Below, in pieces: positions 16,587 through 24,288 of a stretch of 34,622 nucleotides of DNA; position 1 is the stretch's first letter; each line of letters starts with the position of its first letter. The notes under the pieces were generated by a model. The model worked only from the letters and a program-made list of their open reading frames with translations, was not told the origin of the DNA and searched no databases. Source of the stretch: an uncultured Clostridia bacterium (GTDB taxonomy: Bacteria > Bacillota > Clostridia > Oscillospirales > Ruminococcaceae); the NCBI GenBank assembly GCA_947627205.1, contig CANQVE010000025.1, positions 1-34,622 on the forward strand. Reading direction: 5' to 3'. The translations under genes were made by a program, and so were the position numbers.

Positions 16587-17708
16587 ATGGACACACATTT
16601 TACCGACGACATCGGCAAGCTCGGGTTCGGGCTTATGAGGCTGCCGAAAAAGGGGCTGAAAATTGACATCGAGCAAACCAAACAAATGGTCGATGAATTT
16701 ATGCAAGCAGGGCTGAATTACTTTGACACTGCGTATGTTTATGACATGGGCGGATCGGAAAAGGCCGCTAAAGCGGCGCTTGTGGACAGATATCCAAGAG
16801 AGAGCTTTAAGCTCGCTTCAAAACTCTGCGCATGGGTTATGCCGACAGAAAAAGCTGCAAAGCAGGAACTTTACACCAGCCTTGAACGCACGGGCGCGGG
16901 ATATTTCGACTTCTATCTTCTCCATGCCTTACAGCAGAACAACTACAAGCTCTATGACAAATATCACCTTTGGGATTTTGTTAAAGAACAAAAGGAAAAA
17001 GGGCTTATAAAGCACTGGGGTTTTTCTTTTCATGCGACGCCGAAGATCCTTGACGAGCTTCTCACGGCTCACCCCGACGCTGAATTTGTTCAGCTTCAGC
17101 TCAACTACGCCGACTGGGAAAACTCAAAAGTCGCTTCAAGAGCAAACTATGAGATCGCAAGAAAGCACAATGTACCTATCATTGTAATGGAACCCGTAAA
17201 GGGCGGTGTTCTTGCAAACCCGCCTAAAAAAGTTCAGGAAGTTTTAAAAGAAGCCGATCCGAACGCTTCGTTCGCTTCGTGGGCAATAAGGTATGTTGCT
17301 TCGCTTGAGGGCATTATTACAGTACTTTCGGGTATGTCGAACACCGAACAGATGAGGGATAATCTCTCGTACATGAAAGACTTTAAACCGCTTAATGATG
17401 CTGAACAAGACACCATAAAAAAGGCTCAGGAGATAATAAACGGCATAAAGTCAATCCCCTGCACCGCGTGCCATTATTGCACGGACGGCTGTCCGAAAAA
17501 AATTCCCATTCCCGAAATATTTGAAGCAAGGAACAAACAGCTTGTATGGGGACAGCTTGAAGAGGGCAAGAAAAAATATGCAAAGGCTGTTGAAAATGCG
17601 GGAAAAGCCTCCGACTGCATTGCATGCGGGCAGTGTGAAAGAGCTTGTCCGCAGCAGATAAACGTTATTGAAAAACTTAAAGAATGTTCGGAAAATTTTG
17701 ATGTATAG
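16587..17708 (+). CDS. Aldo/keto reductase with C-terminal 4Fe-4S ferredoxin-like domain
   Basis: This 373-residue protein has an N-terminal TIM-barrel aldo/keto reductase domain: GKLGFGLMRLPKK, the catalytic region YFDTAYVYDMGGSEKA (Asp, Tyr), LASKL (Lys) and YLLHAL (His). The C-terminus carries two cysteine clusters, CTACHYCTDGCP near residue 292 and CIACGQCERACP near 344, as expected for two 4Fe-4S clusters. This fusion is common in anaerobes; physiological substrates are mostly unknown. It has its own promoter and is followed after 92 bp by the ECF S-component gene with no terminator between, so co-transcription is possible. Confidence 0.9.
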   Translation: MDTHFTDDIGKLGFGLMRLPKKGLKIDIEQTKQMVDEFMQAGLNYFDTAYVYDMGGSEKAAKAALVDRYPRESFKLASKLCAWVMPTEKAAKQELYTSLERTGAGYFDFYLLHALQQNNYKLYDKYHLWDFVKEQKEKGLIKHWGFSFHATPKILDELLTAHPDAEFVQLQLNYADWENSKVASRANYEIARKHNVPIIVMEPVKGGVLANPPKKVQEVLKEADPNASFASWAIRYVASLEGIITVLSGMSNTEQMRDNLSYMKDFKPLNDAEQDTIKKAQEIINGIKSIPCTACHYCTDGCPKKIPIPEIFEARNKQLVWGQLEEGKKKYAKAVENAGKASDCIACGQCERACPQQINVIEKLKECSENFDV

Positions 17709-17800
17709 ATGTATAACAGTTGAACTAATATTTTAACAAGTGAACATATAAAAAGTGAAGATTTAAAATAGAACAACTAAGATTTTTGCGAGGTCAGCTT

Positions 17801-18364
17801 ATGAAAAACAATATCAAAAAACTTACTCTTTCGGCAATGTTTATTGCCATAGGCATAGTGCTTCCGTTTTTCACGGGGCAGATAAAGGAAATTGGAAACA
17901 TGCTGCTGCCGATGCACATTCCCGTGTTTTTGTGCGGGCTTATATGCGGGTGGGAATACGGCGGTGTTGTCGGGTTTATACTTCCGCTGATGAGGTCAAT
18001 GATGTTCGGTATGCCGCCGATTTTTCCGAATGCAATAGCGATGTCGGTCGAGCTTATGACATACGGACTTGTTGCGGGCGCGCTTTATTCCTCCTCGAGA
18101 TGGCAATGCGTCATAGCGCTCTATCGCTCGCTTATAACTGCGATGATATCAGGAAGAATAGTCTGGGGAATGACGGAAGTTATGCTGCTGGGTGTTGGCG
18201 GAAGCGGATTTACATGGAAAGCGTTTTTGTCAGGCGCGCTGTTAAATGCAATTCCCGGCATTATCATTCAACTTATACTTATCCCCGCGATAATGGTAGC
18301 GCTGAACAGAACGGGACTTGTAAAATTTAGAAAAGCCGAACAAAAACGGTCGGCGGATGTATAA
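17801..18364 (+). CDS. ECF transporter S component (substrate-specific membrane subunit)
   Basis: This protein of about 187 residues has five to six hydrophobic segments. Its opening KLTLSAMFIAIGIVLPFFTG and the segment MLLPMHIPVFLCGLICGWEYG are typical of ECF_trnsprt (PF12822) S components, which bind a vitamin or small metabolite and dock to a shared EcfA/A'/T module encoded elsewhere. The start is ATG 17801, 8 nt after GAGGT; an ATG-like codon five codons earlier precedes that site. No energising subunits or vitamin genes are adjacent, so the substrate is unknown. A bidirectional terminator follows at 18391-18421. Confidence 0.82.
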   Translation: MKNNIKKLTLSAMFIAIGIVLPFFTGQIKEIGNMLLPMHIPVFLCGLICGWEYGGVVGFILPLMRSMMFGMPPIFPNAIAMSVELMTYGLVAGALYSSSRWQCVIALYRSLITAMISGRIVWGMTEVMLLGVGGSGFTWKAFLSGALLNAIPGIIIQLILIPAIMVALNRTGLVKFRKAEQKRSADV

Positions 18365-18390
18365 AACGCATAATCAAACTTGATAAAAAA

Positions 18391-18421
18391 TTAAGCGACA
18401 GTACAAATCACTGTCGCTTAA
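18391..18421. terminator. Bidirectional intrinsic terminator
   Basis: A perfect 12-bp stem (TTAAGCGACAGT / ACTGTCGCTTAA) has a 7-nt loop and lies between the convergent ECF S-component gene and the sugar transferase gene. On the minus strand the stem is followed by TTTTTT, and on the plus strand by an AT-rich tail, so it should end transcripts from both sides. Confidence 0.85.
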
Positions 18422-18430
18422 AATTATTAT

Positions 18431-19789
18431 TCAACAATTGCTGCGCTTGAACATTGACGAAAGCGTCATTCCGATTATTTTAAGATCTGTTTTTACCGAG
18501 CGCTCTCTTATGTACTTATAGTCAAGCTCAAGCTGTTCTTCGTTTGTCATCTTTACCGTATCCGCTAACTGCCAATAACATGACAGCCCCGGCTTTATAC
18601 AAAGTCTGTCGCTCGGGAGCTGGTCCTGTTCGGACTTTAAAAACGGACGAGGACCTACTATCGTCATAGATCCCGTCAGAAGATTTAACGCCTGCGGCGT
18701 TTCGTCAAGCGAAGTTCTGCGCAGAAATCTGCCTACCTTAGTAACTCTCGGATCGTCCTGCATCTTAAAATGAACGCTGTCGTATTCATTTTTTATCATA
18801 AGATCCTTTTTCATTTCATCGGCATTTACATACATCGTTCTAAACTTTACCATTTTAAAGATCTTTCCGTTTTTGCCGACACGTTCCTGAATAAAAAAGG
18901 GATTTCCAAAATCATCTATAATTATAACAACCGCGATTATTATGTATATCGGAAGTCCGACTGTAAGACAAATAACCGCGACTATTATATCAAATGCTCT
19001 TTTAACAAAATCGTAAAGCGGTTTTGGCTTTACTTCGCACCTTTGCGGAGAAGTACCGAGCTTACTGTCTTGAACAATATCCTGATATCCAATAGAGGAC
19101 TCATATTGTCTAAGTAGTACAGCTCCATCTTCTGACGCTCGCCGCCCCCCCCCGATTTCATATTTGGCATCATTGCGCGCATAAGCCTGCCAATATCCCG
19201 TAAGTCCCGGTTTGACCGACAAAAGCGCTTCCTGCTGTTTGGGGGTGTAATATTTTTCAAGTTCTTCTCTCAATATAGGTCTGGGACCAACGATCGACAT
19301 ATCCCCTTTTATGAGAATATTAAACGGTATCTGAGGAAGCTCGTCAATAGAAAGCTGTCTGATACGCCCGCCGAAGCACGTTTTCCCGTCGCCCGCTTTC
19401 TTATAACCGATAAGTCTGGGATCGTCATCTAGCTTATATTCTTTTTTGTACTCTTCGAGCTGTTCTGGCGTAAGCATATCCTCAAGCCTATCCGCATTTT
19501 TTCGCATTGAGCGAAATTTTAATATTCTGAGGGGTTTTCCGCCCTTACCAACTCTTGTCTGTATGTAAAACGGGTTCCCGGGATCTTTTATCATAATAAT
19601 TATTGATACAATGATCAGAGGAACTATCAGAATTATGCTTGCAAAAAGCGAAGCAAATATGTCAAATGCCCTTTTGAAGAACAAGAATACAGGTCGTTTT
19701 TTATAGACCTTTTCTTCTTCATACGGCCTGTCAATGACCTCAATTGCCTGAGCCTGTCCGTCACGTTCAATGGTTTCCGGCTGAGCCAC
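18431..19789 (-). CDS. Tandem-domain initiating sugar transferase (two bacterial sugar transferase domains joined across a G9 tract)
   Basis: This frame of about 452 residues contains two complete PF02397-type phosphoglycosyltransferase domains. Domain 1 runs from FFKRAFDIFASLFASIILIV (membrane hairpin) through GGRIRQLSIDELPQ and GDMSIVGPRP to LTGYWQAYARNDAKYE. Domain 2 runs from FVKRAFDIIVAVICL through LRRTSLDETPQALNLL and MTIVGPRPFL to the end. They are joined through a run of nine G on the coding strand (plus 19145-19153). The joining linker is a wrong-frame reading of what is, in the other frame, a normal domain 1 tail (ERQKMELYYLDNMSPLLD, ending at a stop at 19030). With eight G, domain 1 would end there as a normal single enzyme. 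The start is GTG 19789, 8 nt after AGGAG. It initiates the lipid-linked repeat unit. Confidence 0.8.
   Translation of the reverse strand: MAQPETIERDGQAQAIEVIDRPYEEEKVYKKRPVFLFFKRAFDIFASLFASIILIVPLIIVSIIIMIKDPGNPFYIQTRVGKGGKPLRILKFRSMRKNADRLEDMLTPEQLEEYKKEYKLDDDPRLIGYKKAGDGKTCFGGRIRQLSIDELPQIPFNILIKGDMSIVGPRPILREELEKYYTPKQQEALLSVKPGLTGYWQAYARNDAKYEIGGGRRASEDGAVLLRQYESSIGYQDIVQDSKLGTSPQRCEVKPKPLYDFVKRAFDIIVAVICLTVGLPIYIIIAVVIIIDDFGNPFFIQERVGKNGKIFKMVKFRTMYVNADEMKKDLMIKNEYDSVHFKMQDDPRVTKVGRFLRRTSLDETPQALNLLTGSMTIVGPRPFLKSEQDQLPSDRLCIKPGLSCYWQLADTVKMTNEEQLELDYKYIRERSVKTDLKIIGMTLSSMFKRSNC
19145..19153 (-). repeat. G9 homopolymer tract inside the sugar transferase gene
   Basis: Nine consecutive C on the plus strand (G on the coding strand) decide whether domain 1 of the transferase ends with its own tail or continues into domain 2. 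Runs of this length are prone to slipped-strand mispairing. Confidence 0.9.
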
Positions 19790-19982
19790 TTTTTTCACTC
19801 CTAAATAATATATGTTTTAGAAAGACCACGCGTTGTCGTATGCCGTATATTTTACAATATATGCATACAAGAACTAAAGCTGAAACAATAATGTATATAT
19901 TCTGACAACTGCCTGAACGAGAAGTTGTTCTTTCACACAACGGAAAGCTGTCCGAGTGCAGTCAAACCCAACATATAGATAC

Positions 19983-20011
19983 ATTATACCGCAAACTGCA
20001 GCTCGTGTCAA
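19983..20011 (-). promoter_or_regulatory. Sigma-A promoter of the sugar transferase gene
   Basis: On the minus strand this is TTGACA (20011-20006), 17 bp, TATAAT (19988-19983), a full consensus. The predicted start near 19976 gives a leader of about 185 nt. A run of sixteen T on the same strand (20041-20026) ends 14 bp upstream of the -35 box. Confidence 0.85.
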
Positions 20012-20025
20012 TGTTGAAAATATAG

Positions 20026-20041
20026 AAAAAAAAAAAAAAAA
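20026..20041. repeat. A16/T16 homopolymer upstream of a promoter
   Basis: Sixteen A in a row on the plus strand lie just upstream of the minus-strand promoter at 19983-20011, in the position of an UP element. Length variation could alter promoter strength. Confidence 0.85.
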
Positions 20042-20136
20042 GTCGAGTATTTTATGCAAAAAGACGAAGTTTTTTTATAAAACATGTCAATTTGCATAAA
20101 ATTTTGAATATTGTGAAAATTCTCCGAAATTATTTG

Positions 20137-20538
20137 TCAGCAACCGCGCATTTTAAGCTCAATGCTTACAGGAACAGCGATAACTCCAAACCTCCAGAAT
20201 ATCGGATATATGTAGGACACACCGCGGATATTGCCGAGGGATTTCGGACCGGGAATTATTTCGCCCGACATTTCCAATGCGTTTTTAAATGCAAGTACAA
20301 CACTGCTCCACGAAAGCGATTTGCTGTTTTCTCTTCGGTCTATCCATAGTTCTTTGGTAAATTCGCCGTTTCGTCCTACTTTCAATGTATAGCAAAACGG
20401 CAAGCCCGATGATGTAAGGAAGTTCTCGCCGCAAAACGCTACGACCGTTTCCCACAAAGCTGCCTCGCTCTTTTCGATCTTTAATTTTTCAATAGCTTCA
20501 CGCTGTCTCTCGGAACAGCCCATAGAATTTTCGTTCAT
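20137..20538 (-). CDS. Conserved-looking hypothetical protein, 133 aa
   Basis: I do not recognise a named family. The protein is soluble, mixed alpha/beta, with no signal peptide or membrane segment. Its middle reads TSSGLPFCYTLKVGRNGEFT and LWIDRRENSKSLSWSSVVLAF, and the end reads IRGVSYIYPIFWRFGVIAVP. The gene has its own consensus promoter (20593-20621) and an AAAGG site about 10 nt before the ATG, so it looks expressed as a single gene. A later start at MGCSE (20523) is possible. Its upstream side is a long non-coding stretch. No function is proposed. Confidence 0.65.
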   Translation of the reverse strand: MNENSMGCSERQREAIEKLKIEKSEAALWETVVAFCGENFLTSSGLPFCYTLKVGRNGEFTKELWIDRRENSKSLSWSSVVLAFKNALEMSGEIIPGPKSLGNIRGVSYIYPIFWRFGVIAVPVSIELKMRGC

Positions 20539-20592
20539 TCTCTATTGACCTTTTTATTCTTTTTATTTAAACATTTGCTACGATTTAACTTT

Positions 20593-20621
20593 ATTATACA
20601 GCATTTTAGCGAGGATGTCAA
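20593..20621 (-). promoter_or_regulatory. Sigma-A promoter of the 133-aa hypothetical gene
   Basis: Minus strand TTGACA (20621-20616), 17 bp, TATAAT (20598-20593), full consensus, about 55 bp before the start at 20538. Confidence 0.85.
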
Positions 20622-21293
20622 TTACTAATTATAAAAAGACTAAACTCACACTGTAAAGAAGATGTCGGATAAACGCATTATGTTCTCAACTCAAAACGCA
20701 GTTCTGAGAATTGTGCATTTTTACAATTGATTGTTTTCATTTTAAAAGACTCTACCTGCGTTTATTTCTCAATTTGTCCATAAACTCCATTTTTATATGT
20801 ATAATATGCTTAAAGATTTGCCTTTTTATCACTCGGCTTTGCACGATTAGGCCAAAATTATTTTTGTCTATATTCAACAATTGTCCTCTGTTTATTTATC
20901 GTAAAACAATAAAATTTGAGCTTTTTAGTCCGAATTTTAGTATTTAAGGCTAGTCAGGAAAATCGCCATGCCTGTCGTAATACCTTAAAGACATGTGTCA
21001 AATTCAATGATGCCAAGGATAAAAATCAAGCACAAACAGCAAGTCAAACAACAGCCGTTATACCGCATAAATACTGCTATCAGCGGTTTTTGTCAAATGA
21101 ATTTCCGGCTTGTTATGAAAGCCGAAAGTCTTTCTCTTTAAATCAATTGTTTGCAAATGCAAAAAAATCACCAAAAAAGTTGTCGGAAAATTCACAATCA
21201 GGCTAAATTTCGTTTCGTTAAAACTGCACAAAAATACCTCTTATTCCGCATTATAAAAGGAAAAATGCGAAGTTTTGCCCGCGGGTTCCTATA
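20622..21293. other. Long intergenic stretch without a supported gene
   Basis: About 670 bp separate the hypothetical gene and the XRE regulator. A plus-strand open frame (20916-21206) has no ribosome site, low-complexity codons and no family resemblance I can see, so I do not call it. The opposite strand shows no better frame. It may be a decayed gene. Confidence 0.35.
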
Positions 21294-21322
21294 TTGACGG
21301 CTTGTCGAAAAAATGCTATACT
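21294..21322 (+). promoter_or_regulatory. Sigma-A promoter of the XRE regulator
   Basis: TTGACG (21294-21299), 17 bp, TATACT (21317-21322), 31 bp before the start codon at 21354. Confidence 0.7.
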
Positions 21323-21353
21323 TGTCGTAACGCTTTTGAGGAGGTATTTTAAA

Positions 21354-21608
21354 ATGAATAGCGACATGGATAAAAGTCAAATATTGGTGATCAAACACGA
21401 GTTTGCAGTTATAGTTCACGATAACCGCCTAAAAAATCAGATCACCCAAGAAAAACTTTCGGAAACGGTCGGCATAACTCCGACTTATCTTCGGTGTATA
21501 GAAAACGGGAAAAACGCTCCTAACTGGATAATCTGGCTCAAGCTGTGCACGGCGCTGGGAATAGATGTTTCAGAGATACAGAAGAAATATATAGAACCAA
21601 ATCTTTAA
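21354..21608 (+). CDS. XRE-family helix-turn-helix regulator, 84 aa
   Basis: This small cytoplasmic DNA-binding protein has an HTH_3 domain: NRLKNQITQEKLSETVGITPTYL as helices 1-3, then CIENGKNAPNWIIWLKLCTALGIDV as helices 4-5. The core fold fills nearly the whole protein and no ligand or protease domain is attached, as in many Cro/CI-like single-domain repressors. The ATG at 21354 follows GAGGAGGT; an upstream in-frame ATG overlaps the promoter. The next gene (FAH hydrolase) has its own promoter, so a regulatory link is not shown. The target is unknown. Confidence 0.85.
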   Translation: MNSDMDKSQILVIKHEFAVIVHDNRLKNQITQEKLSETVGITPTYLRCIENGKNAPNWIIWLKLCTALGIDVSEIQKKYIEPNL

Positions 21609-21683
21609 AAGCCGTATATTATCGATCTTTTCAACAATACGATTTTTTGTAATTTATATGTTGAAGAATAATAAAATAAATGC

Positions 21684-21712
21684 TTGATTATTCCGTAAAT
21701 TTATAGTATAAT
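21684..21712 (+). promoter_or_regulatory. Sigma-A promoter of the FAH-family gene
   Basis: TTGATT (21684-21689), 17 bp, TATAAT (21707-21712), 28 bp before the ATG at 21741, which has a GAAAGGAGAG ribosome site. Confidence 0.75.
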
Positions 21713-21740
21713 AAAGTCGGATATCGAAAGGAGAGATATT

Positions 21741-22601
21741 ATGAGATTTTATACTGTTGAACACAACGGCGAACGGCTTTGTGCAGTTCTTCACAAGAGC
21801 GGGAAACTTCTTCCGATAAAAGATTTTTCGGATATGAACTCGCTCATTGAACATATAACAGACGAGCAAACAAAAACGCTCAAAGCTATGTGCAATGATG
21901 ATAACGCAGAGGGGTTGCTTTCGTTTGAAGAAGTAAAGGTCTGCTCACCTGTTCCAAACCCGAAGCAGGATATAATATGTCTCGGCGTAAACTACAAAGA
22001 ACACATCGAAGAAACGCAGAACATAGAGAGCTTTGTCGGGAATGAAGCGGCAGTCTACTTTTCAAAGCGCGCTAATTATGCGATAGGCGACGGGGATCTT
22101 ATACCAAACTATGATTTTGTTGACAGTCTGGATTATGAGGTCGAACTTGGCGTTGTTATAGGAAAAGACTGCAGGAATGTTTCCGAACAGGACGCGCTTA
22201 AATATGTTTTCGGTTATACAATTGTAAACGACATAAGCGGCAGGAATATGCAATTTTTACATAAGCAATGGTTTTTCGGAAAAAGTCTTGACGGTTATAC
22301 GGCGATAGGTCCGTGTATTGTCAGTGCGGACGAGATCGGAGATATAAATTCGCTCGCGCTGACTTGCAAGGTAAACGGCGAAATTCGCCAGAGCAGCAAC
22401 ACTTCTCTTATGATAACAAAGATCCCGCAGGCAATAAGCGAGCTTTCGCGCGGGTTTATGCTCAAAGCGGGAACTATCATCTCAACGGGAACTCCCGGAG
22501 GAGTTGCGCTCGGAATGAAACCGCCGCGCTATCTCAAAAGCGGAGATGAGGTCGTTTGCGAGATAGAGAAGATCGGAAAGCTGAGGAATGTGGTTTCATA
22601 A
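21741..22601 (+). CDS. Fumarylacetoacetate hydrolase family protein
   Basis: This 286-residue protein belongs to the FAH superfamily, whose members hydrolyse or decarboxylate 2-oxo acid substrates such as acylpyruvates and oxaloacetate. The metal-binding signature is visible: ICLGVNYKEHIEET, then SLDYEVELGVVIGKDCRNV (E-x-E ligands) and VNDISGRNMQ (Asp ligand). The end has GTIISTGTPGGVALGMKPP. The first 70 residues form the N-terminal domain of the YcgM/HpaG type. It is a single gene between its own promoter and a terminator. Substrate cannot be assigned; acylpyruvase or oxaloacetate decarboxylase activity is plausible. Confidence 0.88.
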   Translation: MRFYTVEHNGERLCAVLHKSGKLLPIKDFSDMNSLIEHITDEQTKTLKAMCNDDNAEGLLSFEEVKVCSPVPNPKQDIICLGVNYKEHIEETQNIESFVGNEAAVYFSKRANYAIGDGDLIPNYDFVDSLDYEVELGVVIGKDCRNVSEQDALKYVFGYTIVNDISGRNMQFLHKQWFFGKSLDGYTAIGPCIVSADEIGDINSLALTCKVNGEIRQSSNTSLMITKIPQAISELSRGFMLKAGTIISTGTPGGVALGMKPPRYLKSGDEVVCEIEKIGKLRNVVS

Positions 22602-22613
22602 AACTATAAACAT

Positions 22614-22644
22614 AAAGAGGCTAGGTTCAAACCATAGCCTCTTT
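22614..22644. terminator. Intrinsic terminator between convergent genes
   Basis: The 10-bp arms AAAGAGGCTA and TAGCCTCTTT enclose an inner GGT/ACC pairing, with a T-rich tail on the plus strand. It lies 13 bp after the FAH stop and could also act on the MATE transcript arriving from the other side. Confidence 0.75.
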
Positions 22645-22681
22645 CTTTACACAGCAAAAAACTTTATCTTCAAAACAATTT

Positions 22682-22719
22682 TTGAATTCTTACCTCTTAT
22701 ACCTTACCTCTAACCTCTA
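22682..22719. repeat. TAGAGGTAAGA-type repeat end overlapping the MATE gene stop
   Basis: On the minus strand this reads TAGAGGT, then degenerate AGAGGTAAG units ending in AATTCAA. It is one of five occurrences of this motif in the window. Here it encodes the last codons (I-R-G) and the TAG stop of the MATE gene. Confidence 0.6.
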
Positions 22720-24116
22720 ATAGGTGCTGTTAATATATCTGTATTAAGCCGTCTGTAAGTCGAAGCGATGATAATTGCCGAGATAATTGCCGTAAGGATA
22801 TCCGAAACGGGCATTGAATACAAAACTCCGTCAAGTCTGAAAAACAACGGCAATACCAGCGCAAGCCCAACGCCGAAAACTATCTCGCGCACCATTGAGA
22901 GCATTGTTGACGCCGCGGCTTTTCCCATTGCCTGCAAAAATATAAACACCGCCTTATTTACGCAGGCGAACACTACCATACAAAGGTAAACTCTGAATGC
23001 CCTCAAAGCAAATTCCGTATAATAAACGCTCTCGTTTTCCGAGCCGAAAATGCCTATAAGCGTATTCGGAAAAACCTCGACTATTACAAGCGCCGCAAAG
23101 CCGACTATTGCTTCGGCGATAATAAGCCTTGTGAACAAGTTTTTGACTCGCGCCTTATTCCCTGTTCCCATGTTATAGCCAACTATGGGAATACAGCCCG
23201 CCGCCATTCCCACAACGACCGATATCACTATCTGGAAAAACTTCATTACTATCCCGACTACAGCCATAGGTATCTGCGCGTATCGTTCCTGCCCGAAAAT
23301 TTCATCAAGCGCGCCGTATTTTCTTATCATGTTGTTTATAGCCGCCATTGCCGCGACAAGCGAAATCTGCGACAGAAAACTGCACAATCCCAGCATAAGC
23401 GTTTTCTTTATGACACGCGCAGAAAGTTTAAAGTCGGTCTTTGCTATTGAAACTGTCTTAGTGTGACACAAATAAACAACTGCTAGCGCCGATGTCACAA
23501 TCTGTCCTAAAACTGTCGCTATCGCCGCGCCTGTCATTCCCCATTTCAGCACAAGAATAAATATCGGATCAAGCACTATATTTACTGACGCTCCCGAAAG
23601 CATTGATATCATCGCGAATTTCGGCGAGCCGTCCGCGCGGATAACGGGGTTCATTGCCTGACCGAACATATAAAACGGTATGCCGAGGCTTATCCATAAA
23701 AAGTATTCTTTTGAATATTCAAATGTTTGTTCATTTACGGTACCGCCGAAAATAACAACGATCTGCTCATTGAAAACAAGATAGACAAGCGTTATTATCA
23801 CCGATGAAATAACGGTCAGCAAAATCGCATTTCCTGAGCTTTTCGAGGCGTCGGCGGATTCTTTTCTGCCGAGCGAAAGGCTGACGAACGCACAGCACCC
23901 GTCCCCTATCATTACAGCAACTGCAAGCGCAATTACAGTAAGCGGGAAAACCACCGTATTCGCGGCGTTTCCGAAAGAGCCTAAATAATCCGCCTGGGCT
24001 ATAAATATCTGGTCTACAATGTTGTAAAGCGCTCCCACAAGCAAAGATATAACGCACGGCACGGCGTATTTCGCCATGAGTTTTCCTATTTTTTCTTCGC
24101 CTAAATAATTGTCCAT
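22710..24116 (-). CDS. MATE family efflux transporter
   Basis: This 468-residue protein has about 12 membrane segments arranged as two MatE domains. The N-terminus EEKIGKLMAKYAVPCVISLL and ALYNIVDQIFIAQADYLGS is typical of the NorM/DinF-related MATE branch in Clostridia. Such proteins export drugs or metabolites using Na+ or H+ gradients. The start ATG follows GGGAGG. Its leader holds a terminator hairpin between the promoter and the ribosome site (24142-24177), which suggests control by attenuation. The last three residues and the stop codon come from a dispersed repeat. Substrate is unknown. Confidence 0.9.
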   Translation of the reverse strand: MDNYLGEEKIGKLMAKYAVPCVISLLVGALYNIVDQIFIAQADYLGSFGNAANTVVFPLTVIALAVAVMIGDGCCAFVSLSLGRKESADASKSSGNAILLTVISSVIITLVYLVFNEQIVVIFGGTVNEQTFEYSKEYFLWISLGIPFYMFGQAMNPVIRADGSPKFAMISMLSGASVNIVLDPIFILVLKWGMTGAAIATVLGQIVTSALAVVYLCHTKTVSIAKTDFKLSARVIKKTLMLGLCSFLSQISLVAAMAAINNMIRKYGALDEIFGQERYAQIPMAVVGIVMKFFQIVISVVVGMAAGCIPIVGYNMGTGNKARVKNLFTRLIIAEAIVGFAALVIVEVFPNTLIGIFGSENESVYYTEFALRAFRVYLCMVVFACVNKAVFIFLQAMGKAAASTMLSMVREIVFGVGLALVLPLFFRLDGVLYSMPVSDILTAIISAIIIASTYRRLNTDILTAPIRG

Positions 24117-24117
24117 T

Positions 24118-24189
24118 TTAAAAACCTCCCGATAAAAATAAAAAAGCGCAAGTCCGTAAAGTTGGACTTACGCTTTTAAAGCTACTCAC
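24118..24189 (-). CDS. Possible 23-aa leader peptide overlapping the MATE attenuator
   Basis: A GTG at 24189 lies where transcription should start, so it would be leaderless. It opens a 23-codon frame (begins MSSFKSVSPTL, ends FLSGGF) that spans the whole terminator hairpin and ends in TAA one nucleotide before the MATE ATG. The placement fits a translated leader controlling the hairpin. It has no ribosome site and may be chance. Confidence 0.3.
   Translation of the reverse strand: MSSFKSVSPTLRTCAFLFLSGGF
24142..24177 (-). terminator. Terminator hairpin in the MATE gene leader (putative attenuator)
   Basis: In the minus-strand RNA the arms AAAAGCGTAAGTCC and GGACTTGCGCTTTT pair over 14 positions with one G-U wobble and an 8-nt loop, followed by a U-rich tail (UUUUUUAUUUUU). 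It sits after the promoter at 24197-24225 and before the GGGAGG site, so it must be bypassed for MATE expression. Confidence 0.75.
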
Positions 24190-24196
24190 TGCTATT

Positions 24197-24225
24197 ATTA
24201 TAGAGCATTTTTTTATTTTTTGCAA
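24197..24225 (-). promoter_or_regulatory. Promoter of the MATE gene
   Basis: Minus strand TTGCAA (24225-24220), 17 bp, TATAAT (24202-24197). The start of transcription is expected at about 24190. Confidence 0.75.
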
Positions 24226-24288
24226 AGGCATTTTTGCACAAAAATTTTCAACAGGCTTTTAATAGCCAAAAATGAAAAATTGCAAAAA

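Larger units (their letters stand above)
19790..20136. other. Leader and promoter region of the sugar transferase gene
   Basis: Apart from the promoter and the A16/T16 tract, the leader holds a loose inverted repeat (ACAACT ... AGTTGT around 19905-19930). No coding frame with a ribosome site is visible. Confidence 0.4.

Noticed and set aside
17709-17785. Terminator or riboswitch between the aldo/keto reductase and the ECF S component
   Set aside because: The 92-bp gap before the start at 17801 has only loose GTGAA-type repeats and no stable stem, so no vitamin riboswitch can be called.
19010-19045. Programmed -1 ribosomal frameshift at the domain 1 stop as the way to make the fused transferase
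   Set aside because: No canonical slippery heptamer is visible before the stop at 19030. The G9 tract already accounts for the fused frame.
20916-21206. 96-codon open frame on the plus strand
   Set aside because: No ribosome site, no promoter, no family resemblance and low-complexity composition. It is left as unassigned intergenic sequence.
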